Below, piece after piece: positions 7,665-16,903 of a stretch of DNA of 64,000 bases (its first letter is position 1; each line of letters opens with the position of its first letter). Source of the stretch: Conexibacter woesei DSM 14684 (GTDB lineage: Bacteria; Actinomycetota; Thermoleophilia; Solirubrobacterales; Solirubrobacteraceae). Both the position numbers and the translations under genes were made by a program. The DNA is taken from assembly GCF_000025265.1 (NCBI RefSeq), contig NC_013739.1, positions 2,914,001 through 2,978,000 of the forward strand, given 5' to 3'. The notes under the pieces are model-generated. The model ran no database searches, was not told the origin of the DNA, and saw only the letters and a program-made list of their open reading frames with translations.

Positions 7665-8711
7665 GTGGCACGTACGTCGTTCATTCCCAGGGCCGGGCTC
7701 GCGGCCGGCCTCTGCGCGCTGACCGCGCTGTTCGCGGCCGGCTGCGGCGACAGCAGCGACAGCAGCAGCGCCGACACGTCGGCGCAGGCCGCCGCGACGA
7801 GCACGACCGGCGGCGACGCCGGCGCCAAGGAGTGCTCGGTCGAGGGCAAGAAGATCCAGTACGTCGGGCCGCTGAAGTCCAACCCCGTATTGCAGGTGAT
7901 GGCGGCCGGCTTCACCGAGAAGTCCGACGAGCTCGGCTTCGACGGCGAGGTGATGCTGACCGAGGACGCCGACCCGCAGAGAGTGCTCGCGCTCGGCCAG
8001 CAGGCGCTCGCGCAGGGCAGCGACGGCATGGTCCTGCAGGCGTTCGACCCGTCGCTGTACCCGCTGATCAAGCAGGCGACCGACCAGGGCGTCCCGGTCG
8101 TCGTCACGCACAGCCCCGTCCCCGACGGCGAGAGCCTCGGGCTCAGACAGACGATACGTCCCGACCCCGAGAGATACGGCGCCGAGGCCGCTGCGGCGAT
8201 CGGCGAGGAGATCGGCGGCAGAGGCGTCGTCGCCGTCACGCAGGGCAGCCTCAACCCGACCGAGAACCTCGCGGCCGAGAGCTTCACGAGAGCGATGGAG
8301 GAGCAGTACCCGGACGTGACGGTGCTGAAGTCGCAGGTCGAGGGCTTCGAGCCGGCGGCGGCGATCGCCAGAGCCAGCTCGATCCTGCAGGGCGACAAGG
8401 AGATCGTCGCGGCCTTCTCGACGACCGGCGGCGGCGTCAAGACCTGGAGCAGCGCCGCCGACGAGAGCGGTCGCAGACTGGTCGTCGTCGGGATGGACTA
8501 CACGCGCCCGAACCTCGACCTGGTCAGATCGGGCAGAGCGTTCGCGGTCGTCGCGCAGCCGATCTTCGAGGAGCACGCGCTCGCCGTCGAAGCGCTGCGG
8601 GACGTCATCTGCGGCGAGGACGTCGAGGCCGAGGTGCTGCCCGAGTCGCCGATCGTGACGAGAGCGAACGCCGACGAGTACTACGCGATTCTCGACAAGG
8701 CAGGGACCTGA
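7665..8711 (+). CDS. Sugar-binding lipoprotein of ABC importer 1
   Basis: A 348-residue substrate-binding protein of the periplasmic-binding-protein type I sugar family. The signal peptide ends in the lipobox FAAGC (Cys about residue 26), followed by a Ser/Asp-rich linker, so the mature protein is lipid-anchored outside the membrane. Two Rossmann-like lobes follow (IQYVGPLKSNPVLQVMAAGF, later VVAVTQGSLNPTENL). GTG 7665 follows GGAGGAGAG. Codon use is odd: by hand count 10 of 14 arginines in the mature part are AGA, whereas the cytoplasmic neighbours use CGN almost only. A perfect hairpin follows the gene. Confidence 0.93.
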   Translation: MARTSFIPRAGLAAGLCALTALFAAGCGDSSDSSSADTSAQAAATSTTGGDAGAKECSVEGKKIQYVGPLKSNPVLQVMAAGFTEKSDELGFDGEVMLTEDADPQRVLALGQQALAQGSDGMVLQAFDPSLYPLIKQATDQGVPVVVTHSPVPDGESLGLRQTIRPDPERYGAEAAAAIGEEIGGRGVVAVTQGSLNPTENLAAESFTRAMEEQYPDVTVLKSQVEGFEPAAAIARASSILQGDKEIVAAFSTTGGGVKTWSSAADESGRRLVVVGMDYTRPNLDLVRSGRAFAVVAQPIFEEHALAVEALRDVICGEDVEAEVLPESPIVTRANADEYYAILDKAGT

Positions 8712-8727
8712 TCCGCTGAAGCGACCG

Positions 8728-8756
8728 CCGGCGGGCCGCATGACGCGGCCCGCCGG
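8728..8756 (+). terminator. Perfect 12-bp intercistronic hairpin (attenuator / RNA stabiliser)
   Basis: CCGGCGGGCCGC (8728-8739) pairs with GCGGCCCGCCGG (8745-8756) across a 5-base loop. It sits between the binding-protein gene and the ATPase gene, with no T-run, so it more likely protects the upstream message end and lets the binding protein be made in excess than fully stops transcription. Confidence 0.7.
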
Positions 8757-8765
8757 TCCCCGACC

Positions 8766-10328
8766 ATGACTGCTTCCCAGACGCATCCCAATCCGCACGC
8801 GCTCGAGCTGGACTCGATCACGAAGCGCTTCGGCGGCGTGACCGCGCTCGACGACGTGACGCTGCGCGTCCGCCGCGGCGAGGTCCACGGCCTCGTCGGC
8901 GAGAACGGCGCCGGCAAGTCGACGCTGCTGAAGATCCTCGACGGCCTCCACCCGTCCGGCTCCTACGACGGCGTCATGCGCGTCGACGGCGAGCCCGTCG
9001 AGCTGCACGCGCCGCAGGACGCCCGCGCGCTGGGGATCGCGATCGTGCCGCAGGAGACGAGCGTGATCGACACGCTCTCCGTCGGCGAGAACATCTGCTT
9101 CGGCGGCGACGGCCGCGCGCTCGTGAACCCGCGCGAGCTGCAGCGCCGCGCCGCCGCCTTCCTGGCCGAACGCGGCCTGCCGCTCGACGCGCGCATGCCC
9201 TGCGGCCACCTCAGCTCCAGCAGCAAGCAGCTCGTGATGATCGCCCGCGCGCTCTACCGCGAGCCGCGCGTGCTGATCCTCGACGAGCCCACCTCGGCGC
9301 TGACGCGCGAGGAGACGACGCGGCTGTTGGAGATCGTCCGCCACCTGCGCGACGGCGGCCTGACCGCGATCTTCGTCAGCCACCGGCTCGACGAGGTCGT
9401 CGACCTTTGCGACCGCGTCACGGTGCTGCGCGACGGGCGCGTCGTCGACGAGATCGGCCGCGACGAGTTCGACCCCGGCCGCATCATCGGCTCGATGATC
9501 GGGCGGCGGCTGACCGAGCTGTATCCGCCGCGCCCGCAGGAGCCGCGCGTCCAGCCGCGCGAGCTGCTGCGGATCGAGGGGCTGAGCGTCAGAGCGCCCG
9601 GCCGTGGCGGCGCCTTCGCCGTCGAGGACGTCAGCCTCACCGTCCACGCGGGCGAGATCGTCGGGATCGGCGGCCTCGTCGGCTCCGGCCGCAGCGAGCT
9701 GTTGAACGCCGCCTACGGCCACCTGCCCGTCGCCGCCGGGCGGATCGTGCTCGACGGCGAGGAGGTGCGGCCGCGCTCGCCGCGCGCGGCGCTGCAGCTC
9801 GGCATCGGCCTCGTGACCGAGGACCGCAAGCGTGCCGGGCTGCTGTTCAACCTCGGCGTGCGCGAGAACGTGACGCTCTCCTACCTGCGCACGCTCGGCC
9901 GGTTGGTGATCGACCCCGGCAAGGAGCGCGCCGTCGCACGCGATGCGGTGCAGCGCTTCTCGATCGCGACGCCGTCGGTCGACACGCCGGTCGTCAACCT
10001 CAGCGGCGGCAACCAGCAGAAGGTGATGCTCGCCCGCGCGCTCGGCACGCAGCCGAAGGTCCTGCTGCTCGACGAGCCGACGGTCGGCGTCGACGTCGGC
10101 GCCAAGGCCGAGATCTACAGGCTGATCGCCGGGCTCGCGGACGCCGGCGTCGCGATCGTCGTCGTCTCCTCGGAGTCGGCCGAGCTGCTGGGGATCTGCG
10201 ACCGCTTCGTCGTGTTGCGCGACGGGCAGGTGCGCGACCGCTTCGACGTCGCCGACGCGAGCGAGGAGCGGCTGATGGCCGCCGCGATGACGACGGCGGC
10301 CGCCGCCGAAGGAGGAGCCGACCGATGA
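8766..10328 (+). CDS. Sugar ABC importer ATPase, two fused nucleotide-binding domains (RbsA/MglA type)
   Basis: A 520-residue cytoplasmic protein. The first domain has Walker [10 protein letters not shown], a degenerate signature LSSSSKQL and Walker [12 protein letters not shown]. The second has a weakened Walker A (LVGSGRSE), a full signature LSGGNQQKV and Walker [15 protein letters not shown]. This asymmetric pair is normal for carbohydrate uptake (CUT2) ATPases. It powers the permeases 6634 and 10325 for the ligand delivered by the 7665 lipoprotein. The stop overlaps the start of the second permease. Confidence 0.93.
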
Positions 10329-11344
10329 GCCAGCTCGCGATCGAGTCGCCGTCGCCGGAGGAGCGGCGCCCGGCTGCGCGCGGCCCGGCGCCGCTGCGCC
10401 GCCTCGCCGCCGTCCAGCAGCCGCTCGCCGTCGTCTTCCCGCTGATCGTCGCGGTGATCGCCTTCGGCCTCGCCAACGACGCCTTCCTCGGCTACGCCAA
10501 CCTCGTCCTGATCCTCAACACGCTCGCGTTCGTCGGGATCGTCGCCGTCGGCCAGACGCTGCTGATCGCCTGCGGCGAGTTCGACCTGTCGGTCGGCGCC
10601 GTCGCGGCGCTGTCGGGCTACGTCGCCGCCGACCTCACGGTCAACAGCGGCTGGCCGCTCGTCGGCGGCTTCGCCGTCGCGTTGCTGATCGGCGTCGCCT
10701 TCGGCCTGCTCAACGGCCTCGTCACGACGCGGCTCGGCGTGCCGTCGTTCATCGTCACGATCGGGACGCTGTACATCGGCCGCGGGCTCGTCGACTTCCT
10801 CGCGCACGGCATGACGATCTTTCCGCTGCCGGAGGCGTGGAGCGAGTTCGGCTCGACCAAGTTCAACAGAATCAGCGTGATCGTGATCGTGCTGGTCGTG
10901 CTCGTTCTGATCGGCGAGTTCACGCTGCGGCGGACGCTGTTCGGCCGCAAGCTGCTGGCGACCGGCGCCAACCCCGAGGCGGCCCGCACGATCGGCATCG
11001 ACCCGCGGCGCGTGAAGCTGCAGGCGTTCGTGTTGATGGGCGTGCTCGCCGCGGTCGCCGGACTGCTGCAGGCGGCGAGCCTCGGGACCGGCGACCCGGC
11101 CGTCGGCCGCTCCTGGGAGCTGATGTCGATCGCCGCCGTCGTGATCGGTGGGACGAGCCTCTTCGGCGGCTCGGCGACCGTCGTCGGCACGCTCGTCGGG
11201 ATCGTCACGCTGCAGGTGATCTCCAACGGCGTCGTCTCGCTCGGGCTGGAGACCAACTGGCAGACGGTCGTGATCGGCCTGCTGATGATCGTGCTCGTCT
11301 CGCTCGACCTGCTGCGCCGCCGCGCGCTGGAGGGACGCTCGTGA
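10325..11344 (+). CDS. Second sugar ABC importer permease (RbsC/AraH type)
   Basis: A 339-residue BPD_transp_2 membrane protein, parallel to the 6634 product, with a hydrophilic N-terminal tail of about 30 residues, the [17 protein letters not shown] motif and the [13 protein letters not shown] coupling loop. ATG 10325 overlaps the ATPase stop. The single AGA codon lies in a segment before a hydrophobic helix (KFNRISVIV) that is probably extracytoplasmic. It and the first permease would build the importer channel. Confidence 0.9.
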
Positions 11345-12144
11345 GCGCGCCGCGAACCGTCGTGGTGACCGGCGCCGCCGCCGGCATCGGCGAGGCGACC
11401 GCTCGGCGGCTGCTCGCCGACGGCTGGCGCGTCGTCGCGCTCGACGTCGACAGCGCGGGGCTCGACGCGCTCGCCGCGGCGGCAGGCGGCGCGCTCGTCC
11501 CGCTCGTCGGCGACGTGGCCGAGGTCGCGACGCTGACGGCGGCGGTCGAGACGGCCGGCGACGCGCTCGCCGGCTGGGTCAACAACGCCGCGGTGCAGAC
11601 CAACGGCCGCTTCGACCAGGAGAGCGACGAGCGGATCGACCGCACGCTGGCGGTCAACCTGAGAGCGCCGCTGCTCGGCTGCCGCGAGGCGGTCCGGGCG
11701 TTCCTGCGGCTCGGAGTCGGGGGCGCGATCGTCAACATCTCGTCGATCCACGCGCACGGGACCCTGCCCGGCTGGATCGCCTACGCGGCCGCGAAGGGCG
11801 GCGTCGAGGCGCTGACGCGCGGCGTCTGCGTCGAGTACGGGCAGCTCGGCATCCGCTGCAACGCCGTCGCCCCGGGTGCGGTGCTGACCCCCGCCACGCG
11901 CGCGGTGCTCGACGCTGCGCCTGACCCGGCCGCCGTGCTGGAGAGCTGGGAGGCGCTGTCCCCGATGCGGCGCGTGCTGACGCCCGAGGACGTTGCGGCC
12001 GGCGTCGCGTTCCTGCTGTCGCCGGAGGCGCGCCACCTCAACGGCCACGTGCTGCGGATCGACGGCGGCATGTCGTCGGCGGGCGCGACGCTGCCGCCGC
12101 TCGACGGGCTGGAGCGGATCGACGGAAGCGAGGGCACGCGATGA
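11341..12144 (+). CDS. Short-chain dehydrogenase/reductase (SDR)
   Basis: A 267-residue NAD(P)-dependent oxidoreductase of the classical SDR type. It has the cofactor motif TGAAAGIG near residues 10-17, the NNA motif (WVNNAAVQ), the catalytic Ser in SSIH and the Tyr/Lys pair in YAAAKGG. It probably oxidises a sugar or polyol to its lactone or keto form, since an SMP-30-type lactonase gene follows with a 4-nt overlap. GTG 11341 overlaps the permease stop. Confidence 0.9.
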
Positions 12145-13013
12145 GCGCGCTGGAGATCGTCTCCGCCGAGATCGCGGTCGCCGGGCTCGGCTTCCCCGAG
12201 GGGCCGCTCGTGCTCGGGCCCGGCCGCGTCGCGTGGGTCGAGCAGTACCCCGGCCGCGTCGCCGTGCTGGATGACGGGGAGGCGCGCACGCTCGCGCACG
12301 TCGGCGGGGCGCCGAACGGCCTCGCGCTCGCGCCTGACGGCCGGATCTTCGTGGCGCAGAACGGCGGCAAGCTCGGCGACTGGCAGTCGCCGCAGCGGCA
12401 GCCGCCGTCGATCGTCGCACTCGACCCCGTGAGCGGGGTGGCCGAGGTCGTCACGACCACGGCCGGCGGCCGCCCGCTGCGGCGCCCGAACGACCTCTGC
12501 GTCGCTCCCGACGGGGCGATCTGGTTCACCGACCCCGGCGACTACGACCCCGGCGGCGACGTCCGCGGCTGGATCTGCCGCCACGCCGACGGCGCCACCG
12601 AGATCGTCCGCGAGCTGGGCAACGTCTACCCGAACGGGATCGGGTTCGACGGCGACGGACGGGTGCTGTGGGTCGAGACCCACACCCACGTGCTGCGCGT
12701 GCTGGAGGGCGATGCGGTCGTCGCCGACCTCGGGCCCGACGGCACCGGCGACGGCTTCGCGATCGCCGCCGACGGGACGGTCGTCGTCGCGAGCGTCTTC
12801 TCCGGCGGGCTGCACGTCGTCGCGCCCGGCGCCGACGGGGAGCGGGAGGTCGCGCAGCTGAGCTGGGCGGAGGACCTGATCCTCTCCAACTGCGCCTTCG
12901 ACGGCACCACGCTGTGGGCGACCGACGCGACGACGGCGTGGGACCGCAGCGACGACTTCGCCGGCCGCCTGTGGCGGCTGGAGACGAACCTCGACGGAGG
13001 GAGCGCACGATGA
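12141..13013 (+). CDS. SMP-30/gluconolactonase-family lactonase
   Basis: A 290-residue six-bladed beta-propeller of the SMP-30 family (PF08450), which opens sugar lactones with a divalent metal. Typical segments are GFPEGPLVLG near the N-terminus (metal-binding Glu), RRPNDLCVAPDG with the metal-binding Asn, and repeated DGDGRVLW-like turns. It would hydrolyse the lactone made by the SDR before it, feeding an aldonic acid to later steps. Overlaps on both sides show tight coupling. Confidence 0.87.
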   Translation: MSALEIVSAEIAVAGLGFPEGPLVLGPGRVAWVEQYPGRVAVLDDGEARTLAHVGGAPNGLALAPDGRIFVAQNGGKLGDWQSPQRQPPSIVALDPVSGVAEVVTTTAGGRPLRRPNDLCVAPDGAIWFTDPGDYDPGGDVRGWICRHADGATEIVRELGNVYPNGIGFDGDGRVLWVETHTHVLRVLEGDAVVADLGPDGTGDGFAIAADGTVVVASVFSGGLHVVAPGADGEREVAQLSWAEDLILSNCAFDGTTLWATDATTAWDRSDDFAGRLWRLETNLDGGSAR

Positions 13014-14230
13014 CGACGACGTACGAGCCGCTCGCGCGCGCCTGCGCCGCGCTGCGCGACGCCGGCCTCGACGGGGCGCTGCTCGCCTCGCCGAGCAACG
13101 TCACCTACGTGAGCGGATGGGAGGCGCCGCTGATCGTCGGTCCGTTCGCCGACATCGTGGAGCGCGCGCCGATCGCCTACGCCGTCGTCTCGGCGCGCGA
13201 GGAGGCCGCGCGGCTCGTCGTCGCCGACGTCTACGGCGGCAGCGCGATGAAGGGGTCGCGGATCGGCGCGCCGGAGACGTTCGGCACGCTCGGGATGGTC
13301 GAGCCGGTCGACCACCCGGCCGAGCTGACCGCCGCGCTGCGGCGGGCGCTGAACGACCTCGGGCTGAGCGGCGGCGGGCGAGCGGCCGCGGACGCGGCGG
13401 GAGCGGCGCACGGCGGCGGCATGGGCGGTCCGCGGCTCGCGGTCGAGCGCCGCGCGCTGCCGGTCGCCGTGCTCGACGCGCTCGGCCTCCCGCTCGACGC
13501 GCCCGACGCCGGTCCGCCGCTCGCGCACGCCCGCATGGTCAAGACCGCGGAGGAGATCGAGCGGCTGTGGTTCGCGGCGCAGGTCGCCGCCGCCGGTCAC
13601 CTGCGGCTGCTGGAGCTGGCCCCGGCCGCCGCCGGCTGCTCGGAGCTGGAGCTGTGGGGCGAGGTGACGACCGCGATGGAACGGCTCGCGGGCGGGCCGC
13701 TGACCGTCACCGGAGAGCTGACCGTCGGCGCCCGCACCCGCGCGCTCACGTGGCCCAACGGGCCGTTCGAGCGGATCGTCGAGGCCGGCGACACCGGGCT
13801 GATGGACATCAGCCCGCGCGTCAACGGCTACTGGGCCGACTGCACCAACACGGTCGTCTTCGGCGCCGAGCCGAGCGACGACCAACGCCGCTACGCCCTT
13901 GCCGCGCAGGCGGCCTGCGCGGCGGCGATCGACGCGCTGCGGCCGGGGGCGCGGGCGTCGGAGGCGGCGGTCGCGCATCGCGACACGATGGCCGCGCACG
14001 GCTTCGGCTACGCGCACTACAGCGGCCACCAGATCGGCGTGACCGTCAACGAGCTGCCGCGGCTGACCTTCTACGACGACACGGTCGTGGAGCCCGGGAT
14101 GGTCTTCGCGGTCGAGCCTGGCGTGTACGCCGGCGAGGCGGCGCCGACCGGCGCCCGCGCCGAGCAGATGGCGGTCGTGACGGACCAGGGCCCCGAGGTC
14201 CTGGCGCAGTTCCCGTGGGGGATCGACTGA
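13010..14230 (+). CDS. M24-family metallopeptidase (Xaa-Pro dipeptidase / creatinase-like fold)
   Basis: A 406-residue protein with an N-terminal creatinase-type domain and a C-terminal pita-bread domain. All five M24 metal ligands can be placed: D266 (MDIS), D277 (WADC), H340 (SGHQIG), E369 (VEPG) and E385 (AEQM). Keeping all five favours an active metallopeptidase over creatinase, which lacks them. Its job in a sugar operon is unclear; it could cleave an amide or Xaa-Pro-like bond in a glycoconjugate. ATG 13010 overlaps the lactonase stop. Confidence 0.88.
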   Translation: MTTTYEPLARACAALRDAGLDGALLASPSNVTYVSGWEAPLIVGPFADIVERAPIAYAVVSAREEAARLVVADVYGGSAMKGSRIGAPETFGTLGMVEPVDHPAELTAALRRALNDLGLSGGGRAAADAAGAAHGGGMGGPRLAVERRALPVAVLDALGLPLDAPDAGPPLAHARMVKTAEEIERLWFAAQVAAAGHLRLLELAPAAAGCSELELWGEVTTAMERLAGGPLTVTGELTVGARTRALTWPNGPFERIVEAGDTGLMDISPRVNGYWADCTNTVVFGAEPSDDQRRYALAAQAACAAAIDALRPGARASEAAVAHRDTMAAHGFGYAHYSGHQIGVTVNELPRLTFYDDTVVEPGMVFAVEPGVYAGEAAPTGARAEQMAVVTDQGPEVLAQFPWGID

Positions 14231-14231
14231 C

Positions 14232-14249
14232 CCGCGTCGGCTGACGCGG
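14232..14249 (+). terminator. Small intercistronic hairpin before the second importer
   Basis: CCGCGTC (14232-14238) pairs with GACGCGG (14243-14249) over a GGCT loop directly after the M24 stop. No T-run follows, so read-through into the second importer is likely. Confidence 0.4.
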
Positions 14250-14275
14250 CCAACGACCAAGGAGAGAGAAACCCG

Positions 14276-15394
14276 ATGAAGCTGCTGCACAGGCGGGCGC
14301 TGCCCGCCGCGGTCCTCGCATGCCTGACGGCGGTCACGTTCGCCGCCTGCGGATCGAGCGACTCCGACTCGACTGCCACGTCCGCCTCCACCGGCGACGG
14401 CGGCGGCGAGAAGGTCAAGATGGTCATCTCGAACAACTTCCTCGGCAACGACTTCCGGCCGCAGATGCTGAAGCTCGCCGAGCTGACGGCCAGACAGCCG
14501 CCGTTCGCCGACAGCGTCGAGCTGGAGGTCGTCAACGCCGAGAACACGACGCAGGCGCAGGTCGCGTCGATCAACAACATCATCCAGGGCAGACCCGACG
14601 TGCTGCTCGTCGACGCCGGCTCGCCGACCGCGCTCAACCCCGCGCTCAAGCGCGCCTGCGCCGCCGGCATCAGAGTGATCTCGTTCGACCAGGTCGTGAC
14701 GGAGCCGTGCGCCTGGAAGGTCGCGCAGAGCCACGCCGACGGCCAGCTGCTCGTCGGCCAGTGGATGGCGCAGACGCTCGGCAACAGAGGCAAGATCCTG
14801 CTCGACCGCGGCCTGCCCGGCGCACCGGTCTCCAGAGAGATCGAGGACGCCTTCCTGGAGGGGCTCGACGTCGGCGGCGGCGGCGTCGAGATCGCCGGCG
14901 AGTTCGACGGCAAGTACGCGCCCGGCCCCGAGCAGCAGGGGATCTCGCAGCTGCTCGTCGGCAACAGAGACGCCGCGGGCGTGATGACGCAGGGCTACTG
15001 CAACCCGGCGTTCAAGGCGTTCAGACAGGCCGGCATCTCCACGGTCCCCGCGACCACGTGCTACGGCTACAACGGCGAGCTGGTCGGCTGCATGAAGGAG
15101 AGAGCGCCGTGCGCCGTCCTCGCCGGTCCGCCGACGGTCGTGCAGATCGCGATGAAGCTCGGGCTCGACGCCGCGCAGGGGAGAGACACGCCGCCGACGA
15201 GCGAGCAGGTGCCGGTGCCGGTGACGCTGTTCGTCACCAACGCGGACGAGTTCAGACCGAAGGAGAACCCGGGCGAGATCGCGATCGAGCAGATCGAGCT
15301 GGGCAGAAACGCCTACGAGGACCTGCCGCCCGGCCTCGCGCTGCCGTTCTCGCTCCAGGAGTACGACATCACGGCAGAGCAGGCGGCCGGCTGA
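14276..15394 (+). CDS. Sugar-binding lipoprotein of ABC importer 2
   Basis: A 372-residue binding protein of the same type I sugar family as the 7665 product but clearly diverged. The signal peptide (basic MKLLHRR, hydrophobic core) ends in the lipobox TFAAC, so the protein is lipid-anchored. ATG 14276 follows AAGGAGAGAG. By hand count 11 of 14 mature arginines are AGA, the strongest bias in the window. Four or more cysteines in the second lobe (YCNP, TTCYG, GCMK, PCAV) may form disulfides. ATPase and two permeases follow. Confidence 0.92.
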   Translation: MKLLHRRALPAAVLACLTAVTFAACGSSDSDSTATSASTGDGGGEKVKMVISNNFLGNDFRPQMLKLAELTARQPPFADSVELEVVNAENTTQAQVASINNIIQGRPDVLLVDAGSPTALNPALKRACAAGIRVISFDQVVTEPCAWKVAQSHADGQLLVGQWMAQTLGNRGKILLDRGLPGAPVSREIEDAFLEGLDVGGGGVEIAGEFDGKYAPGPEQQGISQLLVGNRDAAGVMTQGYCNPAFKAFRQAGISTVPATTCYGYNGELVGCMKERAPCAVLAGPPTVVQIAMKLGLDAAQGRDTPPTSEQVPVPVTLFVTNADEFRPKENPGEIAIEQIELGRNAYEDLPPGLALPFSLQEYDITAEQAAG

Positions 15395-15397
15395 CCG

Positions 15398-16903
15398 ATG
15401 GCCGACCTCGTCCTCAGCGAGCTGCACAAGGCCTACGGCGGCACCCGCGCCCTGCGCGGGGCGTCGCTGCGCGCCGCTGCGGGCGAGGTCCAAGGCCTCG
15501 TCGGCGAGAACGGCGCCGGCAAGAGCACGCTCGTGAAGATCCTCTCGGGCGCGGTGCGGCCCGACGCCGGCAGCGTCACGCTCGCCGGCGCCGAGCTGCG
15601 GCCGCGCTCGCCGCAGGAGGCGCGGCGGGCCGGGATCGGCACCGTCTTCCAGGAGCTGAGCCTGATCCCCGACCTCAGCGTCGCGGCCAACCTGCTGTAC
15701 GGGATCGAGCCGCGCGTCCGCGCCGGTCGCGTCGCGAGCGGCGCGCTGCACGCCGCCGCGCGCGACGCGCTGGAGCGGTTCGACGTGCCCGCCGGCGACG
15801 TGACGCGGCCGGTCCGCGAGCTGCGGCTCGCCGAGCGGCAGGTGCTGGAGATCGTCAAGACGCTGCTGCGCGAGCCGCGCGTGCTCGTGCTCGACGAGGC
15901 GACCTCGGCACTGCTGCCCGAGCAGGTCGCGTGGCTGTTCGAGCTGGTGCGCGGGTTCGCCGCCGACGGCGGCTGCGCGCTGTTCATCTCCCACCGGATG
16001 GCGGAGATCGAGCAGCTGTGCGACCGCGTCACCGTCTTCCGCGCCGGCGAGGACGTCGGTGCCGGCGCGACCGCGGAGCTGCCCGAGGAGAAGCTCGTCG
16101 AGCTGATGCTCGGCCGCACCGTCGAGCGCATCTACCCGGCGAAGGCAGAGGGCGTCGCGGAGGCGCCGGTCGTCTGCGAGCTGCACGGCGTCGGCGCTCC
16201 GCCGCGGCTGCGCGGCGTCGACCTGACGCTGCGCCGCGGCGAGCTGGTCGGCGTCGGCGGCCTCGACGGCCAGGGCCAGGCGGAGCTGTTCGGCGCGCTG
16301 TTCGGGACCGTCCCGTCGACTGGCCGGGTGCTGCTCGACGGGCGCGAGCTGCGCCCGTCGAGCCCGGCGCAGGCGCTCGACGCGGGCGTCGCGCTCGTGC
16401 CCGAGGACCGCGCCGCCGAAGGGCTCTGCCTGACGCTCGGCGTGCGCGACAACGTCTCGCTCGGAAACCTGCGGCGGATCTCCCGCCTCGGGCTCGTCGA
16501 CCGCGGACGCGAGCGCGCGCTCGTCGGCGACGCCGTCAGGGAGCTGCAGATCAAGGTCGCCGACGTGCGCGACCCGGTCGGCGGGCTCTCGGGCGGCAAC
16601 CAGCAGAAGGTGCTGCTCGGCCGCGTGCTGGCGCGCTCGCCGAGACTGCTGCTGCTGTACGACGCGACGCGCGGCGTCGACGTCGGCACGAAGTCGGAGA
16701 TCTACCGCTTGATGCGCGAGCAGGCCGAGGCCGGCGTCGGGGTGCTGTTCTACTCCAGCGACGCCGCCGAGCTGGCCAACCTCGCCGACCGGGTGCTGGT
16801 CCTGCACGACGGCGTCGTGCGCGCGCAGCTCACCGGCGAGATCACCGAAGAGGAGATCGTCGCGGCCGCCGTCGGCGGCCGCCGAAAGGAGGCGCGCGCA
16901 TGA
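15398..16903 (+). CDS. Sugar ABC importer 2 ATPase with altered second Walker B
   Basis: A 501-residue double-domain ATPase of the CUT2 type. The first domain has Walker [10 protein letters not shown], the altered signature LRLAERQV and VLVLDEATSAL. The second has a full signature LSGGNQQKV, but its Walker B reads LLLLYDATRGVDVG: the usual D-E-P is replaced by Y-D-A, so the Mg-binding Asp and the catalytic Glu are both changed. Energy is then expected from one site. It begins 3 bases after the binding-protein stop and ends overlapping the first permease. Confidence 0.9.
   Translation: MADLVLSELHKAYGGTRALRGASLRAAAGEVQGLVGENGAGKSTLVKILSGAVRPDAGSVTLAGAELRPRSPQEARRAGIGTVFQELSLIPDLSVAANLLYGIEPRVRAGRVASGALHAAARDALERFDVPAGDVTRPVRELRLAERQVLEIVKTLLREPRVLVLDEATSALLPEQVAWLFELVRGFAADGGCALFISHRMAEIEQLCDRVTVFRAGEDVGAGATAELPEEKLVELMLGRTVERIYPAKAEGVAEAPVVCELHGVGAPPRLRGVDLTLRRGELVGVGGLDGQGQAELFGALFGTVPSTGRVLLDGRELRPSSPAQALDAGVALVPEDRAAEGLCLTLGVRDNVSLGNLRRISRLGLVDRGRERALVGDAVRELQIKVADVRDPVGGLSGGNQQKVLLGRVLARSPRLLLLYDATRGVDVGTKSEIYRLMREQAEAGVGVLFYSSDAAELANLADRVLVLHDGVVRAQLTGEITEEEIVAAAVGGRRKEARA

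Noticed and set aside
12626-16807. Very long open frame on the minus strand (1393 codons)
   Set aside because: It is antisense to seven well-supported plus-strand genes, its translation is Arg/His/Asp-rich without domains, and such frames are expected opposite high-GC genes.
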